From Armatimonadota bacterium (lineage in GTDB: Bacteria; Armatimonadota; Chthonomonadetes; Chthonomonadales; JAMCWF01): 33,171 bases of DNA. The stretch is from positions 1-33,171 of the forward strand of contig JAMCWF010000039.1 of assembly GCA_023481295.1 (NCBI GenBank), in the 5' to 3' direction. The translations under genes were made by a program, and so were the position numbers. This document shows, piece after piece, positions 16,497-24,647 of this stretch. A model generated the notes under the pieces. The model worked only from the letters and a program-made list of their open reading frames with translations, was not told the DNA's origin and did not search any database. Numbering within the stretch: position 1 is the first letter of the stretch; the number at the start of each line of letters is the position of its first letter.

Positions 16497-19400
16497 TCAA
16501 CGTGCATCGCCGGTCGTAATTTTCCTCAAAAACCCGATCACATCCTCAACGAGCGGCTGGCTATATTCGGCGTTGGTGGTCAGCACATCCGAGATGTAGA
16601 GGATGCGGCCGCCGCCCGGAAAGGTGAGCAGCGCGGCGGCCACCCCGTAGTCCTTACCGCTCGCCCCGACCACCCGATAGATCGGCTGATATTGCACGCC
16701 GGCCGGAAAAGTGCTGGTGGTGATGGCGCGCAGTCGGGGATTGTCGTTTGGGTAAGTGATCGTCTTTGGAAGGCCGGTGAAAACGGTCTGACCGGGCACT
16801 TCCTCGATTTGAAGCGACTCGCTGGGAAGCGTTTCGATGGTGTTCACCAGCGGCAACCCCAGCCGGCCGGTCAGTGGGGCGGCTGCCATTTGGCCACCGG
16901 GGCCGACCGGGTAAAACAAGGGCCAAGGCCCACCGGCCATCAGAATGAGCGTGCCCCCGTTGTGCAGATATTGAACCAGCGCGTCAGCGGCATCGCCGGG
17001 CGCGTTGACGGTTTGGATATACTGCTCGCCGTCCAGATCGAAGGCGGCTTTTATCTTTTGCGAGTTGAAGACGCTCGCATTAACCAGTTGCTGAGGCGTC
17101 AATATCAGCGCTTTGTCGTTTAATCCGGACATTCCGAAAATGGCGGAGACCGGCGATGCACCGCCCTGCGGCGGCAGGATGGCGAAGCTGTTGTTCGGAA
17201 TCGCCGCCGCCGCATCCCTTAGCCCGGCGGCAAAGCGGTCAGCCGTTTGAAGCTGCCGCAGCGTTTCGATCCCGAATTGCAGCGGCGCCGGATTGAACGC
17301 CTGGCGGGCGGCGCCGGTGACGGCAAACACCAGGCGGCTGCCGGCATCCACCCTGGTAACCGGCTGGCCGTCGGTTTTCACCCAACCCATCAGCAGTCGC
17401 GCGGTGAAAATGGGCGGCCAAGCCTTCCACGCCAACCCCGACCGCTCATCGGTAACGGACAAGCGGCGGCCGTTTTGTAGGATCAGAGAAGGCAGCGCAC
17501 CGGAGCCGTCGCTGTAAAGCACGCAGACCTCATCCGCAACCAGGGGATGAATGAGATCGGCTTGTCCCTTTACCGCGCTCTTTGCGCCGGCCGGCGCAAG
17601 TGTAAACGGCACTCCAAGCACCCATCTCGACCCGCGCCATAGGCCAGACCAGGAGCTCAGGTCATGCCAGGAAGTGTCGGGCCGGATGTTGCAGATGAGA
17701 TCACCGTACTGGAATCCAGGCGGCGCGGCGGGGTTGGAGACCGAGTCGGTCAGCGGCGGCTCAGACGGCAAAACGGGAAGCGAGGCGGCCGGATGGCCGA
17801 CCACAATGGTGTCATCGTTTTGCACGTTATTAATGATAAGCGACCATAGCGCTTGGGGCGGCCGGATAAAGTCAGTGCCCGGCGCCAGAGAAATTTGACT
17901 GGTTCCGCGCAATATGGAGACCTGCTTCTTGCTTAAATCCACGTAGGGACAGGTGAGCGACAGATCGAATGGATGTCCGATCTTGCTGTCTACCCGGAAA
18001 CTGAGGTTCCCGGTCGGCTGGTAACGGTAGTCGCTGACGCGGGTCTCGGCACCGTCCCGATCAAAGGCCATCGCCGCCTTTTCACCGGCCAGTACTCGAA
18101 CGCGGGTATCGCCGACCGGATACTCCATTGGCAGGGTTGAGCCGGTTCCGTAATCGGCGTGCTTTCCCGGCCACCAGGAGCGGCCCGGAAATAGACCGTA
18201 CTCTTCGCCGAGGGCATCCCCCGGGTAATCGGCGATCGAGGAGTGATACTCATCTTTGTAGAGCTGGTACCAGCGATCCAGTGAGCCTTGCAGAGCGTAC
18301 ATCAAGATTGGATCACCGGTCTCAACCGCCACCTGACCGAGCGTATCCAAATCCCAAAAGACCTCATTGGCGCAGGCGGTTCCGGTCCAATCGCGGCCGG
18401 AATTGGGCTCCCAGAGGAAGGCGGAATCCAGATTGTCATCGCGGTTGTTGTCGGAGGGCCACATCGTCATGTAGCGGTAGACGAAGGCGCGGGCAAGATG
18501 CAGCGCCTCCTTCGCCCGAGTTGCTCGAACCGGATCGTCCTTGAAGGTGAAGTAGTAGTCCAGGCAAAAGGCGGCCGAGAGCGTGCCGCCTATGGCAAAG
18601 GGCGAGGAGGGAACATCGGGAAACTCGTTGCGGGTCCAGGCGATCGACCGCGTCCAGTTAAAGACGCCGTCCACGTAGGGTAGATACTGCGTTTCGCCGC
18701 GGTCCCGGTAGAGATCGAGCAGGAGCCGCCCGGCCGCCCAGCCGTTGGAGTTATGCAGGCTGGTGACTGGGGCGCCGCCCCATTCATCTGTCCACCGCCC
18801 TTTAATCGGCTTATCCCAGTAGCATCCGATTTCTGCCGGGATCGGCTTCCCTTCGGTTAATGCGGGCGGGCCGGGTAGAAAGCGCTTCGGAGATGCGCCG
18901 GCCTGGTTGATGTCAAACCAGCGGGCATTCTTTACCAGGTAGGCGGCCTGCTCTTCTAGTTGGGCGATCCGAGAGGTATCTTGATCACGCACCGGCACAT
19001 CCACCATGCTCTCGTTGTTGCTGCGCCAGCCCTCGATATCAACCGATCCCGGAACCTGGAAGGGCGCACCCTCTTGCGCGATCAGGTTTCCCTTGAATGG
19101 CCCGTCGAAATCCTGCATTCGGTCCCCTCCCGGAAGCCATGAAAGGTCTACCCTTCTGGGAACGCGGGGCAGATCATTGCGATAGTTTTTCCAAATAAAG
19201 CTCCAGAGCAGCTCATTGGGGTCACGGGTGGCCGGCAGATCTTGACTCCAGATCAGGTAGCCATCGGAGGCGATCACATCGCCCGGCTTGGGAAATTCCA
19301 ACTTTTGATAATCCAGGCCGCCATACGGATAAACCAGACTAACGAACTGGTCGTCGGTGTTATTGGGATGGCTTGGCGTCGCCTCTCGCCAGCAGTAACC

Positions 19401-20087
19401 GGTTGCAACGTACTTTTCAGTGTTGGTGAGAAGCCGTGTGGATTGAAATTCAAAGCCGGCGTAGAGTGATCGCTGCGGAGCCCAGAGGCCGATCACCGGT
19501 AGCGCTTGAGCGCCCAGCGGCGGGGTGTAGCTCCAGTTCCGGTTGTAGTGGTAGGCGGATATCTCCGGTGTCCCGGCGTGACGATCCAGCAGCAGCGGAA
19601 ACGGGTCGGCGTAAGGAGTCGCATTGAGCCAGCCTTGAATGTGCCAGGCCATGGCGTCGGGCATATAGAGGGATAGGAAATGAAACGGCGATTTTCCAAC
19701 GGTGGTCAGCCATTTGCTCGAATCGAAGGCCTGGATGGTCAAGTGAAAGACCACATGAGGATAACGATTTTTGGGAAGCAGGGCCACCTCGATGTAATCG
19801 CTCTCACCCAGTTGGAGTCCGCAACCGCGCAATGGTACCAAAGCGGTGAAGACCAGCCGCGGGTAGTTGGTTTCGGCGCGGCAGACATCGGCCGTAATGA
19901 TGCCGTTGCTACTCAGTCGCACCGGCGCGACCAGATGGTTGCGATTATAAAGGTCGAATCCGATCCATCGGTCGGCCTGTTTCACCGCTACGATACGGAT
20001 CGTCCCAGAGGCAATCTGCAGCCCCTGGGATGGCGCGCTGGACGCCAAAAGCGCGCCCAACGCGATGAACAGCCATCCTGTTTTCAT
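16497..20087 (-). CDS. giant secreted protein: six-hairpin-like region plus amidotransferase-like C-terminus
   Basis: A 1196-residue exported protein. I start at ATG 20087, six bases after TGAGGAC, which gives the signal peptide MKTGWLFIALGALLASSAPS. Residues up to about 330 are beta-rich. The middle (about 340-660) is rich in aromatics and helices, with LHNSNGWAAGRLLLDLYRDR, LDYYFTFKDDPVRATRAKEA and DNLDSAFLWEPNSGRDWTG, resembling (alpha/alpha)6 six-hairpin glycosidases or lyases. A beta-sandwich section follows. The last 220 residues resemble a class I glutamine-amidotransferase-like domain (ADALVQYLHNGGTLILMAGG, then GGRILYISDVLTTNAEY). It probably binds or degrades a polysaccharide outside the cell. 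No catalytic residues can be assigned with confidence, so activity is unproven. Confidence 0.7.
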   Translation of the reverse strand: MKTGWLFIALGALLASSAPSQGLQIASGTIRIVAVKQADRWIGFDLYNRNHLVAPVRLSSNGIITADVCRAETNYPRLVFTALVPLRGCGLQLGESDYIEVALLPKNRYPHVVFHLTIQAFDSSKWLTTVGKSPFHFLSLYMPDAMAWHIQGWLNATPYADPFPLLLDRHAGTPEISAYHYNRNWSYTPPLGAQALPVIGLWAPQRSLYAGFEFQSTRLLTNTEKYVATGYCWREATPSHPNNTDDQFVSLVYPYGGLDYQKLEFPKPGDVIASDGYLIWSQDLPATRDPNELLWSFIWKNYRNDLPRVPRRVDLSWLPGGDRMQDFDGPFKGNLIAQEGAPFQVPGSVDIEGWRSNNESMVDVPVRDQDTSRIAQLEEQAAYLVKNARWFDINQAGASPKRFLPGPPALTEGKPIPAEIGCYWDKPIKGRWTDEWGGAPVTSLHNSNGWAAGRLLLDLYRDRGETQYLPYVDGVFNWTRSIAWTRNEFPDVPSSPFAIGGTLSAAFCLDYYFTFKDDPVRATRAKEALHLARAFVYRYMTMWPSDNNRDDNLDSAFLWEPNSGRDWTGTACANEVFWDLDTLGQVAVETGDPILMYALQGSLDRWYQLYKDEYHSSIADYPGDALGEEYGLFPGRSWWPGKHADYGTGSTLPMEYPVGDTRVRVLAGEKAAMAFDRDGAETRVSDYRYQPTGNLSFRVDSKIGHPFDLSLTCPYVDLSKKQVSILRGTSQISLAPGTDFIRPPQALWSLIINNVQNDDTIVVGHPAASLPVLPSEPPLTDSVSNPAAPPGFQYGDLICNIRPDTSWHDLSSWSGLWRGSRWVLGVPFTLAPAGAKSAVKGQADLIHPLVADEVCVLYSDGSGALPSLILQNGRRLSVTDERSGLAWKAWPPIFTARLLMGWVKTDGQPVTRVDAGSRLVFAVTGAARQAFNPAPLQFGIETLRQLQTADRFAAGLRDAAAAIPNNSFAILPPQGGASPVSAIFGMSGLNDKALILTPQQLVNASVFNSQKIKAAFDLDGEQYIQTVNAPGDAADALVQYLHNGGTLILMAGGPWPLFYPVGPGGQMAAAPLTGRLGLPLVNTIETLPSESLQIEEVPGQTVFTGLPKTITYPNDNPRLRAITTSTFPAGVQYQPIYRVVGASGKDYGVAAALLTFPGGGRILYISDVLTTNAEYSQPLVEDVIGFLRKITTGDAR

Positions 20088-20196
20088 GCATGTCCTCAAA
20101 TCGGTGCCCTCCATTTCGGTAAATGATGATCGTCGGTTTGCCCGTTCAAATGAGTGATTCGGGGAACAACGGTCATCTTTTTTATTGAAAATTGTA

Positions 20197-20493
20197 TTAA
20201 AGCGATTCTAGATGCCAGTCATTCAAGGCGCTATCCGAGAAACCGGAAGGTGGGGGAAATACTTGTTTAACCAGACGGCCTAAAGCTCGGCCGGATGACA
20301 AGAAAACACGAGAAAGCTTCTCAGCATAATTCATCTTGGTTTTCGAAATATCGCAAGCGGAGTAAGCTACTTTCATGAGATGGGTTTTTCCGGTACCATT
20401 AGCGCCTACAAAAACATTAACGACGGGCGAAAAGTCAACGGAAATCTTCTTAAAAGCGGTAAGCCCTTCACAAACGACCTTGCTTAAGCTCAC
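20197..20493 (-). pseudogene. truncated AAA-type ATPase (N-terminal quarter only)
   Basis: A 98-residue remnant of an AAA/ABC-like ATP-binding protein. The first 85 residues are family-like: KVVCEGLTAFKKISVDFSP, then VFVGANGTGKTHLMK with the Walker A motif GANGTGKT at 30-37. Full-length relatives have about 350 residues with Walker B and signature motifs, all missing here. A GTG start is preceded by AGGAG at seven bases, so the start is intact, but after residue 85 the sequence becomes unrelated and stops. Bases beyond the stop show no continuation in any frame. It is best seen as a decayed or recombined gene next to repeat B copy 2; a short regulatory ATP-binding peptide is less likely. Confidence 0.75.
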
Positions 20494-20553
20494 TTATGCT
20501 CTCCTGTTCAGCGTTACAATCTAACGGTACCACATTGTAAGTCCCGATTAGAG

Positions 20554-20670
20554 ATATTAACCCGGCAAATAAATATCCCGAATTTGTCATTCCAGCGAAA
20601 GCGGGAATCCAGAAAGCTCTGGATGCTGGATCAAGTCCGGCATGATGGTATTTGATTACCGGATTAATAA
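20554..20670 (-). repeat. repeat family B, copy 2
   Basis: Minus-orientation copy: on this strand it starts TTAACCCGGCAAATAAATAT and ends ATTACCGGATTAA, with the internal TCATTCCAGC/GCGGGAATCC and TGGATCAAGTCCGG palindromes. It lies between the truncated ATPase and the stop of the radical SAM gene, eight bases from the latter. Confidence 0.7.
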
Positions 20671-20677
20671 GTCTCGA

Positions 20678-21811
20678 TCACTGTCTGACATATCTTCTTG
20701 ATGCCTCCCACGCCAGCTCTTGGAAAATAGGGAGGGAATGGCGGTAAAACCGCTTCCAGCCGGCGCACAGCCAGCTCAACCGATGGGGATCGTCCGTTTG
20801 GCGGAATCGGTGCTTCAGGCAATCGCCGGCGCAGAACGCTCGATATTCGCAAGTGTCGCATTGCAAATTCCACTCCGATTTCATCCGCCCAAATTGCTGG
20901 TAGACGGTCGATGTTTGCATCTCCTCCCATGTGTTTTGCATCAGGCTGCCCAATTTCAAATCCGGCCTCACGAAAAAGTCGCACGGGTAAACGTCGCCGT
21001 TATGCTCCACCACGAAGTAGTCGTTGCAGCGGTTGCGCATGGTGCAGGTGGCGGCGGCGCCGGTTATCAGCCGATTCAAAATATCATCATGAAGGCGAAT
21101 GGAGACGCGACCGACGTCATGCCGCCGCCACTCATCAAAAACCTCTTTGAGAAATTCCCCCCATTGATCGCCGGTGATGGTAAAGGGCAACGGCCGCCCG
21201 GTCGCATCGAACTCCACGCAGGGTATGTACTGATGATAGTCCAGACCCAGGCTCTTGATGTAACGATAGACCTCTTTCCCTTGCTTCACGTTGGCCGAGC
21301 TGACGACCGTCAGCACGTTGAAGCTGACCCCTTGTCGCCGAAGTGCGGTGATCCCTTCCAGCGTTTTGGTATGCACGCTTCGGCCGCTCACCGTATGGCG
21401 GTTGAGGTCATTAATGCCGGGCGGGCCGTCCAAGCTGACCCCGACTAAAAACCGGTACTTTGCGAGATGAGCGGCGAGATCATCATTCATGAGGGTGGCG
21501 TTGGTTTGCAGGCCATTGGTGACGATGGCGCCAGGCCGGCCGTAGCGCTGCTGCATATCTACCACTTTGCGGAAAAACTCCAGTCCCATCAAGGATGGCT
21601 CACCGCCCTGCCAGCCGAAGGCGTAAACGGTCTGGATGGTGCCCATATAACCGGCAATGACACGCTCCAGCACCGGGTCGGACATTCGGTGCTTATGTGT
21701 TTCGGAGTATAGCTCGGCCCGATCCAGGTAAAAGCAGTAGCGGCAGCGAAGGTTACAATCGGCGCCGGCTGGCTTTATCAGGAGTGAAAAGGGCTTTACC
21801 AGCTCGCGAAT
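20678..21811 (-). CDS. radical SAM anaerobic sulfatase-maturase-like enzyme, start codon lost or unusual
   Basis: The frame codes for the full radical SAM core only if read beyond the first ATG (21685): the [4Fe-4S] motif CNLRCRYCFYL sits at 21757-21725, just upstream of it. The SPASM domain is at the C-terminus (VYPCDFFVRPDLKLG and CDTCEYRAFCAGDCLKHR). The enzyme type oxidises Cys or Ser of sulfatases to formylglycine. With the natural N-terminus near IRELVKPFSLLIKPAG the length is about 377, normal for the family. But between the in-frame TAG (21815-21817) and the Fe-S motif there is no ATG, GTG or TTG, only ATT (21811) and CTG codons. One added G in the GGGG run at 21812-21815 would join the frame to an ATG at 21825. 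No sulfatase is nearby. Confidence 0.8.
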   Translation of the reverse strand: MRELVKPFSLLIKPAGADCNLRCRYCFYLDRAELYSETHKHRMSDPVLERVIAGYMGTIQTVYAFGWQGGEPSLMGLEFFRKVVDMQQRYGRPGAIVTNGLQTNATLMNDDLAAHLAKYRFLVGVSLDGPPGINDLNRHTVSGRSVHTKTLEGITALRRQGVSFNVLTVVSSANVKQGKEVYRYIKSLGLDYHQYIPCVEFDATGRPLPFTITGDQWGEFLKEVFDEWRRHDVGRVSIRLHDDILNRLITGAAATCTMRNRCNDYFVVEHNGDVYPCDFFVRPDLKLGSLMQNTWEEMQTSTVYQQFGRMKSEWNLQCDTCEYRAFCAGDCLKHRFRQTDDPHRLSWLCAGWKRFYRHSLPIFQELAWEASRRYVRQ

Positions 21812-21885
21812 CCCCTATCTTGCATATATTTGATGAGTAAAACACCGCAATCAAGTTTCATCACCGGGCCGGGAAATCCTCCTTC

Positions 21886-21970
21886 CATTGCGAGAGACCG
21901 GGAAGGGACCATGAAGCAATCTCCCCTTTACCGGGAGATCGTGTCGCTTCCTGTGGTCGCTCGCAATGAC
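21886..21970. repeat. repeat family C (TCATTGCGAG palindrome)
   Basis: Starts CATTGCGAGAGACC and ends GGTCGCTCGCAATGAC, with inner GAAGCAATCTCC and GGGAGATCG/CGCTTCC arms, so the whole unit folds back on itself. The inner part of family D elements is related. It separates the radical SAM gene from the terminase module promoter. Confidence 0.65.
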
Positions 21971-22034
21971 AAGCGAGCGAAATGTGCGGATTTATACTCG
22001 ACTGCATTTCCTTGGCCGCCGGTCGGCCGGTTGG

Positions 22035-22062
22035 TTGTAGGGCTGAAAATCCGGTGTATAAT
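22035..22062 (+). promoter_or_regulatory. promoter of the terminase module
   Basis: TTGTAG (22035-22040), 16-bp spacer, perfect TATAAT (22057-22062). Transcription would start about 28 bases before the ATG at 22097, with GGAGG in the leader. Confidence 0.65.
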
Positions 22063-22096
22063 AGGTAGACAAATATATACTTCGGAGGTTGAGCGG

Positions 22097-22636
22097 ATGA
22101 GCAACTGGGTGACGCTCTCTTGGCCGAAATGGGAGCTGGAGCAAAAAGCGGATGATCTGTTGAGAAGCGAAAGGCGTGAGGGGGATAGTCCGGTTTATAC
22201 CGAGAAGCAGCTTGCTCGAAGGGGCCGCGCCGCGATACCGGTCGAGCAGATCGAGGACTGGGTGGCGGATGAGCGAAGGATGCGTTACGATGAGCTGCGC
22301 TTTATGCTGGCGACCAGCCGGCTGAGCGGCGCCGATCGGCTGTGCGTGGATCTCTGGCTGGATGGCTACACCCAGCATGAGGTCGCCGAGGTGATGGGGG
22401 TAAAGCAACAGGCGGTCTCACGGCGGTTGCGGCAGGCGCTCAAACGACTATGGGAGGAGGGAGCGCTCTCATTTTGGGAGTTTTCGCGTCGGGTGATCTA
22501 TCGCCGGCCGGTTCATTCACACAAGTACTGCATCTCGCGGATTTGTCGGCGGTGCGGGGAGGAGTTCCTGGTCGGGTTGGGTTGCGGCATATACTGCTCG
22601 GATCGGTGCCGGGAGGCCGGAAAACATAAGGAGTAG
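22097..22636 (+). CDS. sigma-region-4-like HTH protein with C-terminal zinc motif
   Basis: A 179-residue protein. Residues 75-117 form a sigma70 region 4-like helix-turn-helix (LSGADRLCVDLWLDGYTQHE, then VAEVMGVKQQAVSRRLRQAL). The C-terminus has six cysteines (145, 150, 153, 163, 167, 171) spaced for a zinc-binding knuckle (CRRCGEEF, CGIYCSDRC). The ATG at 22097 has GGAGG eight bases upstream; longer upstream frames run into the repeat and lack a site. It opens a three-gene unit, with its TAG overlapping the next gene's Shine-Dalgarno. Phage late-gene activators (RinA/ArpU type) also have sigma-region-4-like folds and precede terminase genes, so a regulator of the packaging genes is the likeliest role. 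DNA target is unknown. Confidence 0.75.
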   Translation: MSNWVTLSWPKWELEQKADDLLRSERREGDSPVYTEKQLARRGRAAIPVEQIEDWVADERRMRYDELRFMLATSRLSGADRLCVDLWLDGYTQHEVAEVMGVKQQAVSRRLRQALKRLWEEGALSFWEFSRRVIYRRPVHSHKYCISRICRRCGEEFLVGLGCGIYCSDRCREAGKHKE

Positions 22637-22639
22637 ATT

Positions 22640-22966
22640 TTGGTTGAAAAGAGGCGATTGGAGATGGAGCATCCCGACCTGACCACCGCGGCCGATATCC
22701 GGAGGCGGCTGGCGGCCAACTGCGAACGGGTGGAAAAGCTGCTGGCCGAGAATTCGATGGAGGATTTGAGGGCGGTGAGGTCGCTGCTGGCTGAAGTTCG
22801 GCAGCACCTGGCGCTCGCAATTCGGGCGATGAAATTGCTGCAAGAGGCGGAGGCGGTGGAGCGGTTTAAAGCGGTTGTGCTGGAGGCGCTCAACGAAGCG
22901 TCACCCCGGCTGCGGAAAAAGGTGCTTCAGCGGCTGGAGCAGGCGGAACCGGCCGAGGAGAGGTGA
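22640..22966 (+). CDS. small helical protein, possible terminase small subunit
   Basis: A 108-residue charged, almost wholly helical protein. Leu/Ala/Glu/Arg heptad-like spacing from about residue 18 to 100 (ADIRRRLAANCERVEKLLAE, then LLAEVRQHLALAIRAMKLLQ) suggests a coiled-coil bundle. There is no signal, cysteine pair or recognised domain. The TTG start is six bases after GGAG, which overlaps the stop of the preceding gene. Its place directly before the terminase large subunit is where phage small subunits (DNA-recognition, often coiled-coil) sit, so that role is the best guess by context. No HTH is obvious. I do not recognise a family. Confidence 0.6.
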   Translation: MVEKRRLEMEHPDLTTAADIRRRLAANCERVEKLLAENSMEDLRAVRSLLAEVRQHLALAIRAMKLLQEAEAVERFKAVVLEALNEASPRLRKKVLQRLEQAEPAEER

Positions 22967-23010
22967 TCTGGCCGGCATGTGGCCTGCCCACAGCAGGCAG
23001 GGGGTAGGCG

Positions 23011-24537
23011 ATGGGTGACCAGCATCTAGAAGATTTTTGCCGGCGATTGCGGCTGGTTTTCGGCGGGGAGGCGATGGATAATCGTTTTCGGCGGTATCGG
23101 CGGAACCCGGAGCGGTTTGCCGGCGAGGTTTTAAGCTCACACTGGTGGTCTCGGCAGCGGGATATTGCGAGGAGCGTGACGCAGAGCCGACGCACGGTGG
23201 TGAAATCGGCGAACGGGGTCGGCAAGACTTATCTGGCGGCCGACCTGGCGCTCTGGTTTCTCTATTGCCATGCCCCCAGCATCGTGCTGACCACCGCGCC
23301 TACCCGGCGGCAGGTTGAGAGTCTGCTTTGGGAGGAGATACGGCGGCGGATGCGCCGGGCTAACGCGGAGTTACCGGGGATGCTGCTCAAAACCAGGCTG
23401 CAAATTCGTGAGGGATGGTACGCGCTGGGATTGGCTACCGATGAGGACGTCCGATTTCAGGGATTTCACGCCGAAAACCTGTTGGTCGTGATGGATGAGG
23501 CGTCGGGGGTGCCGGATGAGATATGGAACGCAGTCGAAGGGGTGGCGGTCGGACGGAACAATCGGGTGCTGGCGATCGGCAATCCGTTGGCGCCGGTCGG
23601 CCGGTTTTATCGCGCGTTTCGTTCCCCGCGATGGAAAGCATTGACGGTCAGTGCGCTGGAGCACCCGAACGTGATCGGTCGGGGTGAAATCATCGAGGGG
23701 GCGGTGACCAGGGAAACGATCGCCGATCGGGTGGCGGAGTGGTGCGAGGAGGTGACGCCACCAGCGGAAGGAGCACGTTCCAACGTACCCCTACATGGGC
23801 AGGCAGCCCGCAATAACTTGTTTGAGTGGGAGGGGCACTGGTATCGCCCGAACGATCTCTTTTTGACCCGCGTGCTGGGTGAGTTTCCGGAGGATGCCGA
23901 GAATCGGCTCATCTTGCTGAGATGGATCGAGCGGGCGATGAAGAGTGATGTGGCGCCGGTTGGGCTGGTTTTTATGGCGGTGGACGTGGCGCGCTTCGGC
24001 CAGGATTGCAGTGTCATTGCGGTGCGTCGCGGCCCAGCGGTGGTGCGGCTGGAGAGCTTTCGCGGTCTGGATTTGATGAATTTAACCGGCCGGATAGTGG
24101 AGGTGGCTCGCGAGGAGCGCCCGGAGAGCATTATGGTGGATGTGGTGGGCGTCGGCGGTGGGGTGGTGGATCGGTTAAATGAGCTGGGGATCGAGGGGGT
24201 CATTGGGGTAAATGTCGGAATGCGGTCGCAGCAACCGGAGCGTTTTGCCAACCTGCGGGCCGAGCTTTACTGGAGCTTACGGGAGCGGCTGGCTGAGAAC
24301 CACATCCGGTTGCCTTCCGATCGAACGCTGCTGGAGGAGCTTTCGAGCTTGACCTACCGCTTCACTTCGAGCGGGCAGGTGCAAATGGAGAGCAAGGAGA
24401 CGATGCGGCGGCGAGGGGAGAGTTCGCCGGACCGGGCCGATGCGGTGGCGATGCTCTGGGCGCTGCGAACGGAGGAGGGGGTCGCCGTCTCAACCGAGCT
24501 GGGTCAGGGCGTCAACTGGGTCGATGAGCGGTGGTAA
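23011..24537 (+). CDS. phage-type terminase large subunit (TerL)
   Basis: A complete 508-residue TerL. The ATPase domain has Walker A SANGVGKT (66-73), Walker B LLVVMDE (157-163), and GNP (190-192) as motif III. The RNase H-like nuclease domain has the metal ligands Asp325 (MAVDVARFG), Asp377 (IMVDVVG) and Asp474/477 (SPDRADAV). In phages TerL packages DNA into the head. Here no portal, capsid, tail, integrase or lysis gene surrounds it: downstream is the tsaB gene on the other strand. All catalytic residues are kept and the frame is intact, so it seems under selection. Residues 248-268 are an odd insertion-like stretch (Pro/Ala/Gly-rich with a hairpin in the DNA). Start ATG 23011 follows a G-rich site. 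Confidence 0.9.
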   Translation: MGDQHLEDFCRRLRLVFGGEAMDNRFRRYRRNPERFAGEVLSSHWWSRQRDIARSVTQSRRTVVKSANGVGKTYLAADLALWFLYCHAPSIVLTTAPTRRQVESLLWEEIRRRMRRANAELPGMLLKTRLQIREGWYALGLATDEDVRFQGFHAENLLVVMDEASGVPDEIWNAVEGVAVGRNNRVLAIGNPLAPVGRFYRAFRSPRWKALTVSALEHPNVIGRGEIIEGAVTRETIADRVAEWCEEVTPPAEGARSNVPLHGQAARNNLFEWEGHWYRPNDLFLTRVLGEFPEDAENRLILLRWIERAMKSDVAPVGLVFMAVDVARFGQDCSVIAVRRGPAVVRLESFRGLDLMNLTGRIVEVAREERPESIMVDVVGVGGGVVDRLNELGIEGVIGVNVGMRSQQPERFANLRAELYWSLRERLAENHIRLPSDRTLLEELSSLTYRFTSSGQVQMESKETMRRRGESSPDRADAVAMLWALRTEEGVAVSTELGQGVNWVDERW

Positions 24538-24647
24538 TTGAGGGGCTATCGGAGCGGTGATTGAATAGCTCGCCCTATAATATTGATCACCGATTCAAAA
24601 TCTTCCGCTCACTTGCCGATACGAAAGTGTGGGTTGGGATGATTCTC

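Noticed and set aside
16380-17123. 247-codon plus-strand frame
   Set aside because: Antisense to the giant secreted protein; its start lies within repeats.
20720-21448. 242-codon plus-strand frame
   Set aside because: Antisense shadow of the radical SAM gene, whose motifs are clear.
21830-22096. Longer N-terminus for the sigma-like protein
   Set aside because: This part runs through the family C palindrome and lacks a ribosome site; ATG 22097 has one.
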